Shown here: positions 10,787 to 22,843 of the stretch, piece by piece
How the letters are laid out: each line of letters starts with the position of its first letter
How positions within the stretch are numbered: the first letter of the stretch is position 1
NCBI RefSeq assembly: GCF_027595985.1
Contig: NC_073304.1
Span: 46,665,137-46,729,136 of the forward strand
DNA: 64,000 nt
Direction: 5' to 3'
DNA from: Sorex araneus
Taxonomy: Eukaryota; Chordata; Mammalia; Eulipotyphla; Soricidae
Program-made: the position numbers and the translations under genes
The notes under the pieces: generated by a model
Told to the model about the DNA's origin: nothing
The model's database searches: none
Seen by the model: only the letters and a program-made list of their open reading frames with translations

Positions 10787-12039
10787 AGCATGTCTAATTA
10801 TGATAGATCTAAGTATAGAATCAAGGCCTCCTAATTTCCTGCTCCATGTTTATTTGGCACCTTCTTTCCATATGTTATCTACTATACAACTTGAAACCCA
10901 CGAGCTTTTCCCAAATCTCCAACAGCAGTGTTAACTCTTTCCTTTTCTATTTCTATGAAGGTATGAAGGTGTCCTAAGGAAATGTGAGATCAGCGAACTT
11001 TACAGAGCAAGATGACACCTACAACAAAAATATTTTTTTTAAAAAAACTATACCGTAAATATATATTAAAAAAAAAAAACTTTTTTTCTTTTTTATCTAG
11101 AGGTCTTCCTAGAAAACTTCTGAAAAAATTCTTCTATGCAATAGTAATAGATCATTTTTTAAAATAATTTCATTAGCTCTCTGGTCACTGAATATAGCTG
11201 ATGATTCGAATAACAACAGACTTTATCTGGGTAAAAGGCAAAACCTCATTGCATCACCCTGCCCCTAGTGAGTGTTAAGGATCCATCCTAGGAAGTAAAC
11301 AGCAGAAATCTGGGCAGGAACGTAGGGTTTTGGTTAATATTATTGCCAATTAAAGAAAATCATTGTTCAGTTATTTCTTTGAAAGAAGGAACATTATTTG
11401 TAGTCATTTGGAGAAAGGAATCTTCATAGATTACAATATTTTAAAAATATGTATCAGAAAACTCTTTGTCCTTGGAGTAAAACCAAACTTGAGGAAGCTT
11501 CATGATAGTAGGCTATCTTTGCAATGAATCAGGGGCATTAGAAATGGATGGCCTAGCCATTTTAAGGAAGCTGAGAAAATTGGCACTAACGTGTTATGGA
11601 CTTTAAGAAAACAAAGCACTTTCTGAAAATGGAAATTCCCTCATTTTTAATGCTGACACATCCTAATTTTTGTAGAAAACAATGTGTCTTTTAAAAAGTC
11701 CCTCTGTCCAATTTGAAAAATGAGTCCTGAGCTCTAGTTGTATGATATCATTTTGTATAGTATCTCGTGGTACTTACCAGGCAGCAATGTCTACTGAAAG
11801 ACAGGATAATGAATGAATGCAGTCAGTGCATGATTTAGTCCTTTCTCCTGGGTTTTTCCAGCATGAGATTTTCCCCCCAAAACATGCCTTCAATGGATCA
11901 TTTTTGAAGCTGTTCCCTCATCTTTACAATTACTGTAGGCAATCTCTTCTTTTTTTAACCAGTCCTATAACCCACTGACCAATTCATTTTCCTTTTTTTT
12001 TTAAAAAAAAGGAGGGGGTGAGATGATGTTACTCTCCTA
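10787..12039. other. No recognisable feature
   Basis: AT-rich intergenic DNA with several homopolymer runs near 11030-11090. No gene or young repeat is seen. Confidence 0.5.
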
Positions 12040-12135
12040 TTCAAATAATCTATCAATGTCTTCCTATTTTGTACAGAGCAAAGTCTAGTCTCCTGGGCAT
12101 GCTTTTCTGGATCCCCTGTGATGTGATGCAAATAA
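12040..12135 (-). repeat. L2-like relic
   Basis: The + strand 'cagagcaaagtctagtctcc' and 'ggatcccctgtgatgtga' resemble the antisense of the L2 3' end (..aagtccaaactcct.. / ..ggccccagc..). Weak, by eye only. Confidence 0.35.
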
Positions 12136-12148
12136 CTTTGCATAGCAT

Positions 12149-12391
12149 CACTGTATCACTGTCATCCCGTTGCTCATCGATTTGCTCAAGCAGGCACCAG
12201 TAACGTCTCCATTGTGAGACTTGTTACTATTTTTGGCATATCAAATACACCAAGGGTAGCTTCCCAGGCTTTGCCGTAGGGGCGAGATACTCTCGGTAGC
12301 TTGCCAGGGTCTCGGAGAGGGGCGAAGGAATCAAACCCGGATCGGCAGCATGCAAGGCAAATGCCTTACCCACTGTACTATTGCTCCAGTC
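12149..12391 (-). mobile_element. SINE-R copy
   Basis: Antisense copy with the full tail, middle and head. The duplication is ctttgcatagcat / ctttgcatggcat at 12136-12148 and 12392-12404. Confidence 0.92.
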
Positions 12392-12630
12392 CTTTGCATG
12401 GCATAAAGTGGCTGAAATATTGTTTTACTTTATATCATTTTTGTTAACATGTGAATATTGTATCCTATTCTTTGGAGCTTTTTTTTTAAGTTTTTGTTTC
12501 TCTTTCGCTAATTTCTGTTCTACAAAGGTGGGGTCCTGAGTTGACAAGAGTGTTGATAGTCCCTTCTCACCAGGCCACTGCTCTGATACTTGAATGCTGT
12601 GTTTTGACTAGTAGTGTCAAAACTAGCAGT

Positions 12631-12805
12631 CGGGGTTGGAGCGATAGCCCAGCGGGTAGGGCGTTTGCCTTGCACACGGCCGACCGGGGTTCGATTCCCA
12701 GCATCCCATATGGTCCCCTGAGCACCTCCAGGAGTAATTCCTGAGTACAAAGCCAGGAGTGACCCCTGTGCATTGCCAGGTGTGACCCAAAAAAGAAAAA
12801 AAAAT
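12631..12805 (+). mobile_element. SINE-A copy, near consensus
   Basis: Intact head with B box GGTTCGATTCC, full body and A-rich tail. The duplication is aactagcagt / aactagcggt at 12621-12630 and 12806-12815. Confidence 0.94.
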
Positions 12806-12815
12806 AACTAGCGGT

Positions 12816-15800
12816 GTCAAAACACAGCATCTTTACAAAGCCGCTGCTGATATCAAGAGTGGGAAGCATATTAGCAAGGCAATATCAATATTACTTCAAA
12901 CTAATTAGAGGCCAAAGAGCTGGCATGGGTTGACACAGTGATATAAGAGCAGAAGAAAAGGAACATGGTGGATGAGGACACAGTGGACAGAACAGATTGT
13001 GATTATTATAGTGGACAGAACAGATTGTGAGCATACATAAGCCATCCTGTAAGGAGAACAGGAAGTAACTAGAAAATATTTTACAAATCAGTGAAGGCTT
13101 AAGTTATAATTTTGTCATTAAAAAGTTCATATGACCTCATTTCTAACTTCTTAAAGTCTGGCCATACCAGTTGCAGACCTTTATGAGGACAATGTTCTTC
13201 CCTTATTATGTAACTCAACAAGTATCTCAAATTATGGATAGAAGCAAGACCAAGGTAAGAAACCAAGACCCAGTTTGGCAGACCTATTGAAGTTGGTTAG
13301 ATGTATGATCTCTCTTATCAGAATGGGAAAAATGACTTGCATAGGTAGAGCTTGTGAGAGCATCTAAGAATACTAATAATATCAGTTCAGATCATGGATG
13401 AAGCAAAAACCCAGAAGTGCCTTAGTTCACTAGTAAAGACTGAGTAGCAGTTACAAGCAAGGTCCCATGCTAAGACGATGAAGGAGCTATCAAAGTGCTC
13501 TCAGTGCTTCTTTGAGAATTTCCCCAAATCTCTCAACTTTTTAAACCCAGTAATAAGTCTCTCAAAAAAGTTCATATTAAATAACTTTTCACTGTATAGT
13601 TTTGCTTCTTTAATAATGGACTCTTAGCTCATCTCTCCTGTCCCACTCTCCATTATTCAGTTTTTCAAACCCTGTATTGACTCTAGGTTAGAGTATTCAA
13701 GATTCTTTCTACCTGAAAAGTTTCCTACAGTCCAACACCAAGTCCCTTTTTAGCTACCTTTTTTATTTCTGAGTTCTAGTTTAGGTTTCTCTCTTTCTGG
13801 AAAGGTATCTGTGATTTACAGACCTTATTGTTAATCTCACAGGTTGATTAAGCATCTATCAGAAGTACCTTTTGTGGCCTTTTAAAGGCATTTTAACTTT
13901 CTTACTCCATTTTTCATTTACCATTTCCCCTGACTAGATTTTAAATTCCTTTTCTAATACTCTGCTTAGCTCATGATTTGTAGGCAGTTGACATATATTT
14001 CTTCATCTCAGTTCATCTTTGTCAGACTTTCCTGTTTTTCCCCCTTTCCTTGTTACTGTGATGGATTGAGGTTGAGGGGCACTGTCATATTCAGGCATTC
14101 TTACTATGCACATGCACTCACATACGCTTAGTCTTGGTGCTTGCCTGAGCTCACACACTTTAGTGGCTGTGCCCCACACATGTGGCTGCAGCGTACCAGA
14201 GGTCATACATTCTGCTGTGAAGCTGGAAGTGCCAACCAGGAGAGTCACTAGCATCATGCTGAAGCATGTAGGCAACACTAGATCTCAAACTTGTGGCATC
14301 ATGCTCACAAGACAGGTGCTTTTGCCAGAGTCTTCCCTGGATCCCTTTTAAATTTCTATGACTACAATTTACTACAATTATTAAGACATCCAAATACATA
14401 TCATTGATTATAGTAATGATTAGTATATAGTAATAGTACAGTAATAATTATCTGTTAATAGTAATTATAATTAATATGTAATAGTATAGTAACTAATACT
14501 ATAATAATTAGTAGTATAGTGATTATAATAATGATATAATAATTATATTATAGTAATAATTCATTATTAATTGTAATAAAGGATTGTTCTTGAGGGGTAC
14601 TTCTTGAGATCACTTCAATTGTTTCTCATTTTACAAGTAGGAAATATTGCCTGACCATTATTTATAAAAGCTGAAAAATGAAAAATAAGAACATCCTCTT
14701 TTTCCTCCATAAGATTAAAATAACAAATTCTGTGTTTTCATCTCTGATTCATACTACTAAGTCTTCACATCAAAACATCCCAAGAAAATTTCATTTAGTT
14801 CTAATGGCATTCTCAATCAATGAGAAGATCAGAAATTTATAGGGTGCAAAGGATCTCATGTGTCCCTGGATGCCTCAAGAGATTTCAAAGTACATTTAAG
14901 TGTAGTTTAAATTTAGTACTTATCCCAAATAAGAGCTAATATTTAATTTTAGTTCATAACCCTGATAAGAACTAGTATTTAAATATAGTTCTTAACCCTG
15001 GCTGTGCCACTGGTATTAAGGCAGTGAGCAGTATTAAGTAGAGGAGAGGGCAAAGTTGCAACAAGGTCTCCATGTGACCTAAAAGTCAAGTCTGTGGCCT
15101 GTCCATGGAGTTGCTTAAGGTGGAGGAGCCAGAAAGGGTTTATGAATCGATCCAGAAAAGAAGATCTGGGTAAATACAGCTACTCTCTGACCTCTGTGTG
15201 ACTTGAGCAAGAGTTCTGACAAGTCAGTGCAAGGTAACAGGAATCACATGGCTGAAATGCTAATAAATCCAGGACTTAAGATGCTGACTGCCACTGATTC
15301 TACTTAAGACTCAGAAGCAAAAAGAAAGCAAGGAAGCCACAGGAAGAGAAATTTTTTAGCTATGAGAAAGTTTTTTGTTGCTTAATGTGTGTTCTGCCAG
15401 CTGTGGCAGGTGACAATAATGAGAGGCACCACATGTACTTCCATGCACATTACTTCATTTGGTCTTAAATAAGTCCTGACTAGAGGAGCTGAGGAACTAT
15501 TGGACTATAAGAAGTCTAGGACTATAGGAACTATTGTCGCTATTCTTAGTAAGTGATGATAAATCTAGATTCAAAACTTACATTGCTTGTGTCTGGAGAA
15601 CATAAGGACTGGACGTAAGTCTGTTGGTAACCTGTGTATAATTTCTTTGACAGCTACAGATCATGATTTTATTCACATTATGCAAGTCAACAAACTAGAT
15701 TAGTACTGTTTAACAGAAGGCTACTTAAAGGAGGTGGGAGGTCTAATACAGGTGGAAGTGATCAACACTAAATATTCTTTATTTTATTTTTCTTGCTTTA

Positions 15801-15980
15801 TTTGTTTTTATTAAAGTAAATGCAAATTTATGCTTATCGTGTGAAGCTCAAATGATACAAACATTACAGCAAAACCTTATCCTCTTCACCATCCGTAACT
15901 ATATGTGTGACTTCTGGTTTATCCATTCAAATTTTTTCAATACATAAAATTTATGTTTTATAGTAAATAATAGGTGACTG
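12816..15980. other. Largely featureless intergenic DNA with a TAATA-rich patch
   Basis: No gene. There is a 21-bp direct repeat (agtggacagaacagattgtg..) near 12981 and 13011, a TAATA/ATTAT-rich low-complexity patch at 14395-14580, and a loose duplication near 14925-15000. The 14003-14400 open frames on both strands overlap each other and look random. Confidence 0.5.
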
Positions 15981-15994
15981 CATACAAATATGTA

Positions 15995-16241
15995 GCACTG
16001 TAGCACTGTCGTCCCATTGTTCATGGATTTGCTTGAGTGGGCACCAGTAACATCTCCATTGTGAGACTTGTTGTTACTGGTTTTGGCATATCGAATACGC
16101 CATGGGTAGCTTGCCAGGCTCTGCTGTGCGGGCGGGATACTCTCAGTAGCTTGCTGGGCAATCCAAGAGGGACAGAGGAATCGAACCCAGGTTGGCTTCA
16201 TGCAAGGCAAACACCCTACCCACTGTACTATCGCTCCAGTC
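15995..16241 (-). mobile_element. SINE-R copy
   Basis: Antisense, full length, with imperfect duplication catacaaatatgta / catacaaatgtata at 15981-15994 and 16242-16255. The tail shows the repeated 'gtagcact' end typical of the family. Confidence 0.92.
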
Positions 16242-16869
16242 CATACAAATGTATACATGCACAAAATAACTGCAAGTTAATTTGTTTTGAATGTTAAAAA
16301 TGTCAAGCCACATATAATTTTTCTGTAACTAGCTATTTTACTTACTCATATGATGTAGATATCTTTATGTAACAGTCAGTATACTCCGTTTTGACTGTTA
16401 CTTGCATAGTGTTCCATTATCATAAATCTGCAATAGGTTGTTTAACTATTCTGCTACTTTGATTCCAATGTCAAACTATTTCCTACTATTGTTTTGTTTG
16501 TTGTTTTATTTTTAAAACAGAGATAACCAGAAATATCTTGTGTAGTACTATGTCTATGTCAATAAGGATTTAATAAAATATAGTTCCTCTCCCTTTTCCC
16601 CTCATCATATAAAGTTTATAAGGACATCTGTGGCTTATCTGAGAAATTTCAGAGAGGAATATTTACAAAAAGTATTTTTCTAGCTAAAGTAATTCTCTTT
16701 GCTAAATAATGTTTTATTTCCTTGTTTACATACAAAATGAGAAATGTTAAAAACCAACTTTAATTTATCTAGACTATAAATCACATAAAGAATCTGCTAG
16801 AAAACTGAGAGTAGACTTTTTCCCCTTTGGAAAAACCAATGTTCTCTGTTGAACATCTCTCTGTTGAAC

Positions 16870-16945
16870 ACCTCTCTCTCTCTTTCTCTTTTTCCTCTCT
16901 TTCTCTCTTTCTCTCTTTTTCTCTTTCTCTCTCTCTCTCTCTCTC
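16870..16945. repeat. CT-rich simple repeat
   Basis: A pyrimidine tract of ctctttct/ctctct units. The minus-strand Arg/Glu/Lys-rich open frame over it is an artefact of this repeat. Confidence 0.85.
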
Positions 16946-17099
16946 CTCTCACATCTCACTAAATTTCTTTCAAAAAAACTATTTGCTTCACTTAAAAAAA
17001 TATTGAAGGTTGGAGTGATAGTCTGCGAAAGAACAAGTTATAAATGCAAAGACATTGTCACTCATTTTTCACATTAAACATAAGATTAAAAGATAAAAA

Positions 17100-17855
17100 T
17101 CTCTGCCCTTGCAGTCATACCGACCTCCCACAAACATTACCATGTTGACTCACCTATCGGCCCTGCTCTCCCAATCCACAGCCAAATCTCCAAGGATAGG
17201 CAAGCCAAGCAGCTAAAATTCATGAATACACCAGTCTCCCAGCTGAAAACTCTGGGGTGCCTTTAGGAAGGGTGCCAAGTTCCTGCCCTGCCAAGCCCCA
17301 GCAGCTGCACACCCCACCCCCCACCCCACTGCAGCCATGTCAATGGCTCAACTCCACTGCTTCACTAATAATCTCTGCAGAGACACCAAGCCACAAAACA
17401 TTTCAGGTACTCTGGGGCTTCTTGAAGTGGGTGCAGACAGTCTCCCTCCAATTCCCCTGAACACCTGGAAGTCCCAGCAGCCACATCTACCTCCTACGGC
17501 CACTGTCATGTCAACTCATTGGTCCAAACTACAGATCCTAAAGTCTCTCGATCATATGGCCACATATAGGGCTGTGTGACACCTTTAAATTCCACAATAT
17601 TGAAATTCCAGTAGGAGCACACCCAATTAGATGGAAAAGTAACATAGTAGCCACCTAAACTCAAAAAAACAAAAATAATAACACAGAAGGCTCAACTAAG
17701 AAAAAAGAGCTTAGTAAATCCTCAAACAAGGACTTAACCACCCTCTGGTGAGATATAACAACTTTCACCTATTTTCTTTACTGAAATATTTTTTATTCTA
17801 TTAGCCATTTAGTTGTAACAAGCAATATAAGATAAATTATTGTGTACCTGCTTAG
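17100..17855 (+). repeat. Possible old interspersed repeat of unknown class
   Basis: CA- and CCC-rich sequence with motifs shared with 7630-7900 (gccaagccccagcagct.., ..gccatgtcaatg..). It runs into the L1-3'-like segment at 17860. No coding potential is seen. Confidence 0.35.
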
Positions 17856-17859
17856 GGGG

Positions 17860-18010
17860 CAGGCTTGGGAGGTGGTTTGCAAAATGAGGATAGTAGTGGA
17901 GGGAAGGTCACTCTGGTGGTGGGACTGGTAATATAACATTGAAAGCTGGCAACAACTGTAATATGAACCAACTCTGTAAACCACGTGTTTAAATAAAGTA
18001 TTTTATTATT
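17860..18010 (+). repeat. L1 3'-end-like segment
   Basis: It has 'ctggtggtgggactggtaat' and an AATAAAG near an A/T-rich tail, matching the 3'-end family at 8040 and 53985 at the level of motifs. Confidence 0.5.
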
Positions 18011-18107
18011 TTTTAAAAAATAACCATTCTTTGAAGAACACTGCTATTCCACCATCTCATTTTAATTTATTAATGATATTTTTTTCACATTTCAAATATT
18101 CTGTTGA

Positions 18108-18195
18108 ATTTTTTTAAATTTATTTTTTTATTGAATCACCATGTTGAAAGTTACAAAGCTTTAGGGCTTAAGTCTCAGTTACATAATTTATTAAT
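18108..18195 (-). repeat. L1 3' tip, antisense
   Basis: T-rich start followed by 'attgaatcaccatg' and 'aaagttacaaagcttt', similar to the antisense tip of the full-length L1 at 360-405 (gtgaatcaccgtgagg..). Confidence 0.5.
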
Positions 18196-18254
18196 GATAT
18201 TGCTCTACTGCCTATTACTAAGGATCAAAACGTCAATGGTTGGTGTGGGTTGTT

Positions 18255-18408
18255 GGGGAGAGCTCAAAGGGCTGGAGCACATGCCTCACATGTTCAAGGA
18301 CCCAAGATCAGTCCTCGGTACCATATGGTTTCCAAGTGCCACTAGGCTTAACTCTAAAGGCCTGCAGCTCCACTAGAGCACTGTAGTCCCAGCTGGACCC
18401 AAAAACAG
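18255..18408 (+). mobile_element. Old tRNA-derived SINE, diverged
   Basis: The phrase 'gggctggagcacatgcctc' and 'taccatatggtttcc' show it is a diverged member of the tRNA-SINE lineage. No clear duplication. Confidence 0.6.
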
Positions 18409-18409
18409 A

Positions 18410-19159
18410 GTATCTACAGGCTTAATCACTGAAATCATCCAGTCAAGTTGATCACTTACTCCAGGAATGGCCTCGTAGGTATTTCCCACTGCTTGGAAGG
18501 GCCTACCAAAAAGTCCGTAAAAGAGCTATGGAAAACATCTGTGCATATGTTGTTCAAACTGAAATTGCTGGCTTATGATATGAGGATAAAGATGCTTCCT
18601 TAAGCCACACTTCAAAAGTAGTTAGCTGATACTGCTGATACTGCCCTTTAATCCTTAAAAAACAAAACAAACAAGCAAAAAAACTCAGCAATTTACCCAG
18701 AGTTGCACTGGTAGAAAGCAAAATGGAAACACAACTTCTTCTACTCTTCTTTTTCACTTTTCATACAAAAATACAAATAAGCAACAAATATAAAGAACAC
18801 ATAATATGGAATACATATGACATACACTACTTAGAAGTCTCTCTTCGCACAACATGATTATCAATTATGTTTACTGAAAGCACTATAAGTTATATACTAT
18901 ATACTTTGTGAATAAATAAAGATGTGTTTTTAGTTTATCTTGGGTGAAATTAAAAAAAAACTGGAGCACAGAAGTAAATGTATCAAGAAGTAAATATGTC
19001 AAAAATTCAAATTACAATGGATGCATAACTTGGCCCTTACAGCAGGCTACGGTTACATTTTTATGTACAAAGTTATAGCCAAATCTTATTTCTGATATAA
19101 ACATGCTGACAAGGTGTGAATTTCCAAGAAAAAACACGAGGGCGCCAGAGTAACTCGAG
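18410..19159. other. No recognisable feature
   Basis: AT-rich intergenic DNA. A GGGCGCCA at 19140-19147 lies 12 nt outside the LTR that begins at 19160; see rejected items. Confidence 0.45.
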
Positions 19160-20546
19160 TGTTCGGTGGCCAAGAGCCTCCTACCCAGGTTGGTTCATGG
19201 CGACAGACAGACAAAAGACCCGGGAAACAGAAACTGGGCCCCAGGCTTTTCAGTAGTCAATTTATTTCTCTCTGCTCCCCAGTGTAGTTCGATCTCTCCT
19301 CTTACAGCACAATCGTAGTCTTAGTTTGGTTGTAGTCCCAGTCATCATAGTTCCATCATTCTAGTCTCCTCATAGACCTCAAAGTCCTCTCTTTCTTATC
19401 TCCTTTCTAGTCTCGTAATCCTTTATTTCCCCTTACCGCATAGTTATATAGAAACCATGAAGGGTGGGGGTACACATAGGTGGGTTTGGACATTATAACA
19501 ACAAATAGAGGTAAAACCACTCCATCAGGGGAAGTTCTAGGGGATTAACTCAAAGACAAAATCTCATTTGAGGGTTCAGCACTCTAGATTACTAGGAGAT
19601 CCGCTCAAGGGCGGAATTCCATCGAAGGGTATATTGCTTTTTCCTTTCCTCAGCTAGTAATCCCATTTAAAAAAGCATAGTAAATTTACCTCTGATAATA
19701 TTTCTAGGCATTTTATATGAACACATTAAGAGATATATATTAAGCTTAAAGCTTGGCTCTTCCTGGGGATATCTCACTGTATATCCCAGACCAGGTTAGT
19801 CTTTCCTAATCCCAGCAGGGTCCTTATTCAGTTACTTCTTTTTTAGGTCATGACAGTTTGTTCCATGACCATGCTCTTAACTTATTATACTTCTGGTCAT
19901 TAGCTTGTTCCCTTTGGATTCCAGGGTAGCTTACAGTTGGCCCTGGGTCCATCCAGTCCCTTCGTCAGGACCCTCCTTTTGGGAGTGTTAGGAAATAAAG
20001 GCAATTGAGGCTTAAGTCAGGTAAATATTATGGATGTCCAGGAGTAAATATTATTTGGATTCAATTAACTCCTCTGTTACAAAGCTTAGCATCAGCTATC
20101 TTCTTGTGTTTATACAAAAAGGACATGCTAACCATACAAATGACATAAAGGAAAGAGAAAAGCAATAAAGGATTATTAGTGCTTCATGGGGACTGAAGCA
20201 ATAGCACAGCAGGTAGGGCGTTAGCCTTGCATGCAGCCAACCCAGGTTCTATTCCTCCATCCCTCTCGGAGAGCCCAGAAAGCTACCAAGAGTATCCTAC
20301 CTGCATGGCAGAACCTGGCAAGCTACCCGTGTCATATTCGATATGCCAAAAACAGTAAAAACAAGTTTCACAATGGAGACGTTACTGGTGTCTGCTTGAA
20401 CAAATTAATAAACAACTGGATGACAGTACTACAGTGCTACAGTGCTTGATGGAACTGGGTGTACCTCAGGGGCACTGTTGTGGGAGTGGTTCAATAAACA
20501 TAAGCTCCCTGTGGGAGGAGCAAAGACAACCCAATGTTATCCAACA
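19160..20546 (-). mobile_element. LTR of an endogenous retrovirus (copy 2), split by a SINE-R
   Basis: The minus strand starts TGTTGG at 20546 and ends CGAACA at 19160. Without the nested SINE-R and its duplication the length is about 1.12 kb, nearly equal to copy 1 at 1664-2804. The minus strand shows a TATA-like TCTATATAA near 19450 and an AATAAA near 19258, about 100 nt before the end, a normal LTR order. The 5' halves of the two copies align by eye; the 3' halves do not. No internal retroviral genes flank it. Confidence 0.6.
20190..20441 (+). mobile_element. SINE-R copy inserted in LTR copy 2
   Basis: Sense orientation shows the full structure directly: tRNA-like head, a middle with two 'agcctggcaagctacc'-type units, 'atgccaaaaacagtaa', then the RTE-like tail 'caatggagacgttactgg' and end repeats 'acagtgct'. 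The duplication is gtgcttcatgg / gtgcttgatgg at 20179-20189 and 20442-20452. Confidence 0.94.
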
Positions 20547-20803
20547 ATAAGAATTTTATGACTGCCTTCATAGCGTATGCATCAATATTGTATTGATTTA
20601 TACTTTCTTTCACTTAAATGAATACCATTTAAATCTTCAGTACCATATGATCTTCGGTACCTTTGACCTTTATTTTCAGAAATGAAAAAATCTTAATGAG
20701 ATTTTTATAAGTATACTTTTCTGGGTAAATGCCTTACAAAATAGAGTAAACACATTTGAGAATTCTACATTTTAAGTGATTTCAAACATAAAAACAAAAA
20801 CAA

Positions 20804-20947
20804 GAGGTCAGAGTGATAATATAGTGGGTAGGGCATTTGCCTGGCATGCTGCCAACCTGGATTCAATCTCCAGCATCCCATATGGTCCCCCAAGTACTGC
20901 CAGGGGGACCTGAGTCCTGAGTGCAGAGCCAGGAGTAATCTCTGAAT
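20804..20947 (+). mobile_element. SINE-A copy, 5' part (split by the RTE insertion)
   Basis: Head and body of a SINE-A, cut at '..tctgaat|attgctgggtgt'. Its 3' end continues at 23438 (gacccaaaaagcaataata..). It therefore predates the RTE insertion. Confidence 0.9.
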
Positions 20948-20959
20948 ATTGCTGGGTGT

Positions 20960-21055
20960 TACTGTTACTGTTTTTGGCATATCAAATATGCCAACGGTTG
21001 CTTGCCAGGCTCTGCCGTGCGGGCGGAGTACTCTCAGTAGCTTCCCAGGCTCTAT
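20960..21055 (-). mobile_element. Antisense SINE-R fragment fused to the RTE 5' end
   Basis: On the + strand this reads the antisense middle of SINE-R from 'gttactgtttttggcatat' to 'cccaggctct', with neither tail nor head. It lies inside the same 12-bp duplication pair (20948-20959, 23426-23437) as the RTE copy, so it appears to have integrated in the same event. Confidence 0.8.
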
Positions 21056-21132
21056 GGTCACCTGAAGAACTCCACATTGGGTCCCATGTCCTAGAATAAA
21101 ATGAACAGTGTGAGAGACTGTCTGAGTTCATC

Positions 21133-21912
21133 ATGTCAACCAAGACCATCCATGGTAACTCACAATTCCAGAAGGCCAAATCAAAACGTTGGACATGGGA
21201 GTCTCCCGGCGGACAGTTCCAAAATGAAATTGACCACATCATATTCAATCAAAGGTTTTGCCTCACCGATGTCGCTGTTGTCCCAAAATTCCAAATGGGA
21301 TTGGATCACCGTCTTCTTCAGGCAAAATTCTACTTCACAGAGCAGGGAGAAAGGGCTGCAAAGGTTAAGTTTACGAAGAGAACTCCCAGAATGACTACCA
21401 ACTGGGAGCTCTTTGGCACTATTGCGGCAATGTGGGAAGATGCCATCACTGACAACATCAACAAGGATTACGATCGACTGGTTCAACACCTCCATGACTT
21501 CGTGAAGAATGCCAAGAGTGGGAAAACCACAAACAGATGCCTGTCTTTGGAAACTCTTGAGCTCATTTGCCAACGTGGTTTGGCACGAGCCTCAGGCAAC
21601 CATAAGCTAACGTCTGAGCTCACAAATCTGTGCAGAGAAGCGATAAAGGAAGACCTCAAAGAGAGAAGAGCAGTAGTGTTGGCCGATATGGCAGAAGTCA
21701 GGAAAAGTATTCGCAACACTCGCCTGTTCTTCGCTAACTACAAGACCAAGATGACTGCCCTCCGACGTCCTGATGGATCTATCACATCTTCCAGAAGGGC
21801 AATGGAGAGGATTATTCACGATTTCTACTCATATCTCTTCAACAGCCACGTCCACCTGCCCATATACCAAATTCTGCAGGATGGATATGTCATTCCCAAC
21901 ATCTTCCCTTCC
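21133..21912 (+). pseudogene. RTE endonuclease C-terminus and linker
   Basis: A 260-codon open frame. The start carries NEIDHIIFNQRFCLTDVAV and GLDHRLLQ, the last APE motifs; the usual Ser of the SDH motif is Leu here. The rest is the RTE linker (ETLELICQRG, NHKLTSELTNLCREAIKED, RRPDGSITSSRRAME). It stops at TAA 21913 and, two codons later, TGA, both one-base changes from expected sense codons, after which the same frame resumes at the start of the RT domain. Confidence 0.88.
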
Positions 21913-22843
21913 TAAATCTGAGACGCCATTTTGTCCATAAAGATGCATACAGCACCCAGTCCAGACAAGGTCAGACCCGAACACCTGAAGAATTTGCCAC
22001 CAGTACTCGTCAATACACTGGCTCAGATCTTCACATGCTACCTGTCCACATGCAAGGTTCCATCCCGATGGAAAACCAGCAGGACCGTTCTGTTGTACCA
22101 GAAGGGAGACATCAACAACATCAGCTACTATCGCCCAATTTGCCTGTTGTCCATCGTCTACAAGTTATTCACTGAGTCATCCTGAATAGAATAGACAGAA
22201 CACTAGACAAAGGACAACCATGCGAGCAAGACGGGTTCCAAAAAGGATTCAGCATGATTGACCATATCCACACGGTGCCAATATCATTGAAGTTTCGAGA
22301 GAGTTCAAAATGCTGCTCTATCTAACGTTCATCGATTTAAAGAAGACCTTTGATTCTGTTGAGACTGAAGTGGTTATCGAAGCCCTAGCCAAATGGGGCA
22401 TTCAAATTCAGTACATCGAGATCCTCCGTGAGCTATATTAAGGATTCACCACCAGGATCTCACCATTCTACAAGAAAGTGATCATTGACATAAAGAGAGG
22501 GATTCAACAGGGTGATACCATTTCACCAAAACTCTTCAGTGCCACCCTCAAGAACATCATGCAACGACTGGAATGGGAAGGAATGGGAGTGAGGATAGAT
22601 GGTCGGCAATTACATCACCTCCGCTTCGCTGATGACACTGTTCTCATAACACTAAACATTAGCCAAGCAGCACAAATGCTGGTCGACTTTGACCGAGAGT
22701 GTGAAAAGGTCGTACTACAGCTGAGTCTCAGCAAAACAATGTTCATGAAAAACGAACTAGCCCTGATGTTCCATTTGCTCTCCATGGAACCAAAATCTCT
22801 GAATGCAGCAGCTATGTATACCTGGGTCGAGAACTCAACATGA
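21913..22843 (+). pseudogene. RTE reverse transcriptase domain, frameshifted
   Basis: From 21931 the first frame reads APSPDKVRPEHLKNLPP and YYRPICLLSIVYKLFT, to about 22185. A frame change follows and the segment to 22440 is readable only with further shifts (PCEQDGFQKGFS, TFIDLKKTFDSVE). Frame 2 at 22478-22843 gives KRGIQQGDTISPKLF and LRFADDTVLIT with the catalytic Asp pair intact. The order and spacing are those of an RTE RT domain. Confidence 0.88.

Noticed and set aside
14003-14399. Overlapping open frames on both strands as a small gene
   Set aside because: No family resemblance, no splice or promoter context, and three frames open at once point to chance.
16774-16959. Arg/Glu/Lys-rich minus-strand ORF
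   Set aside because: Translation of a CT-rich simple repeat.
19140-19147. GGGCGCCA (minus strand TGGCGCCC) as a tRNA-Lys primer-binding site next to LTR copy 2
   Set aside because: Only eight bases match, the gap to the LTR end is 12 nt instead of the usual 0-3, and no internal retroviral sequence follows.
21133-21915. 260-codon ORF as a domesticated host gene
   Set aside because: It is the RTE endonuclease-linker region of a copy with downstream stops and frameshifts; nothing suggests selection on this copy.
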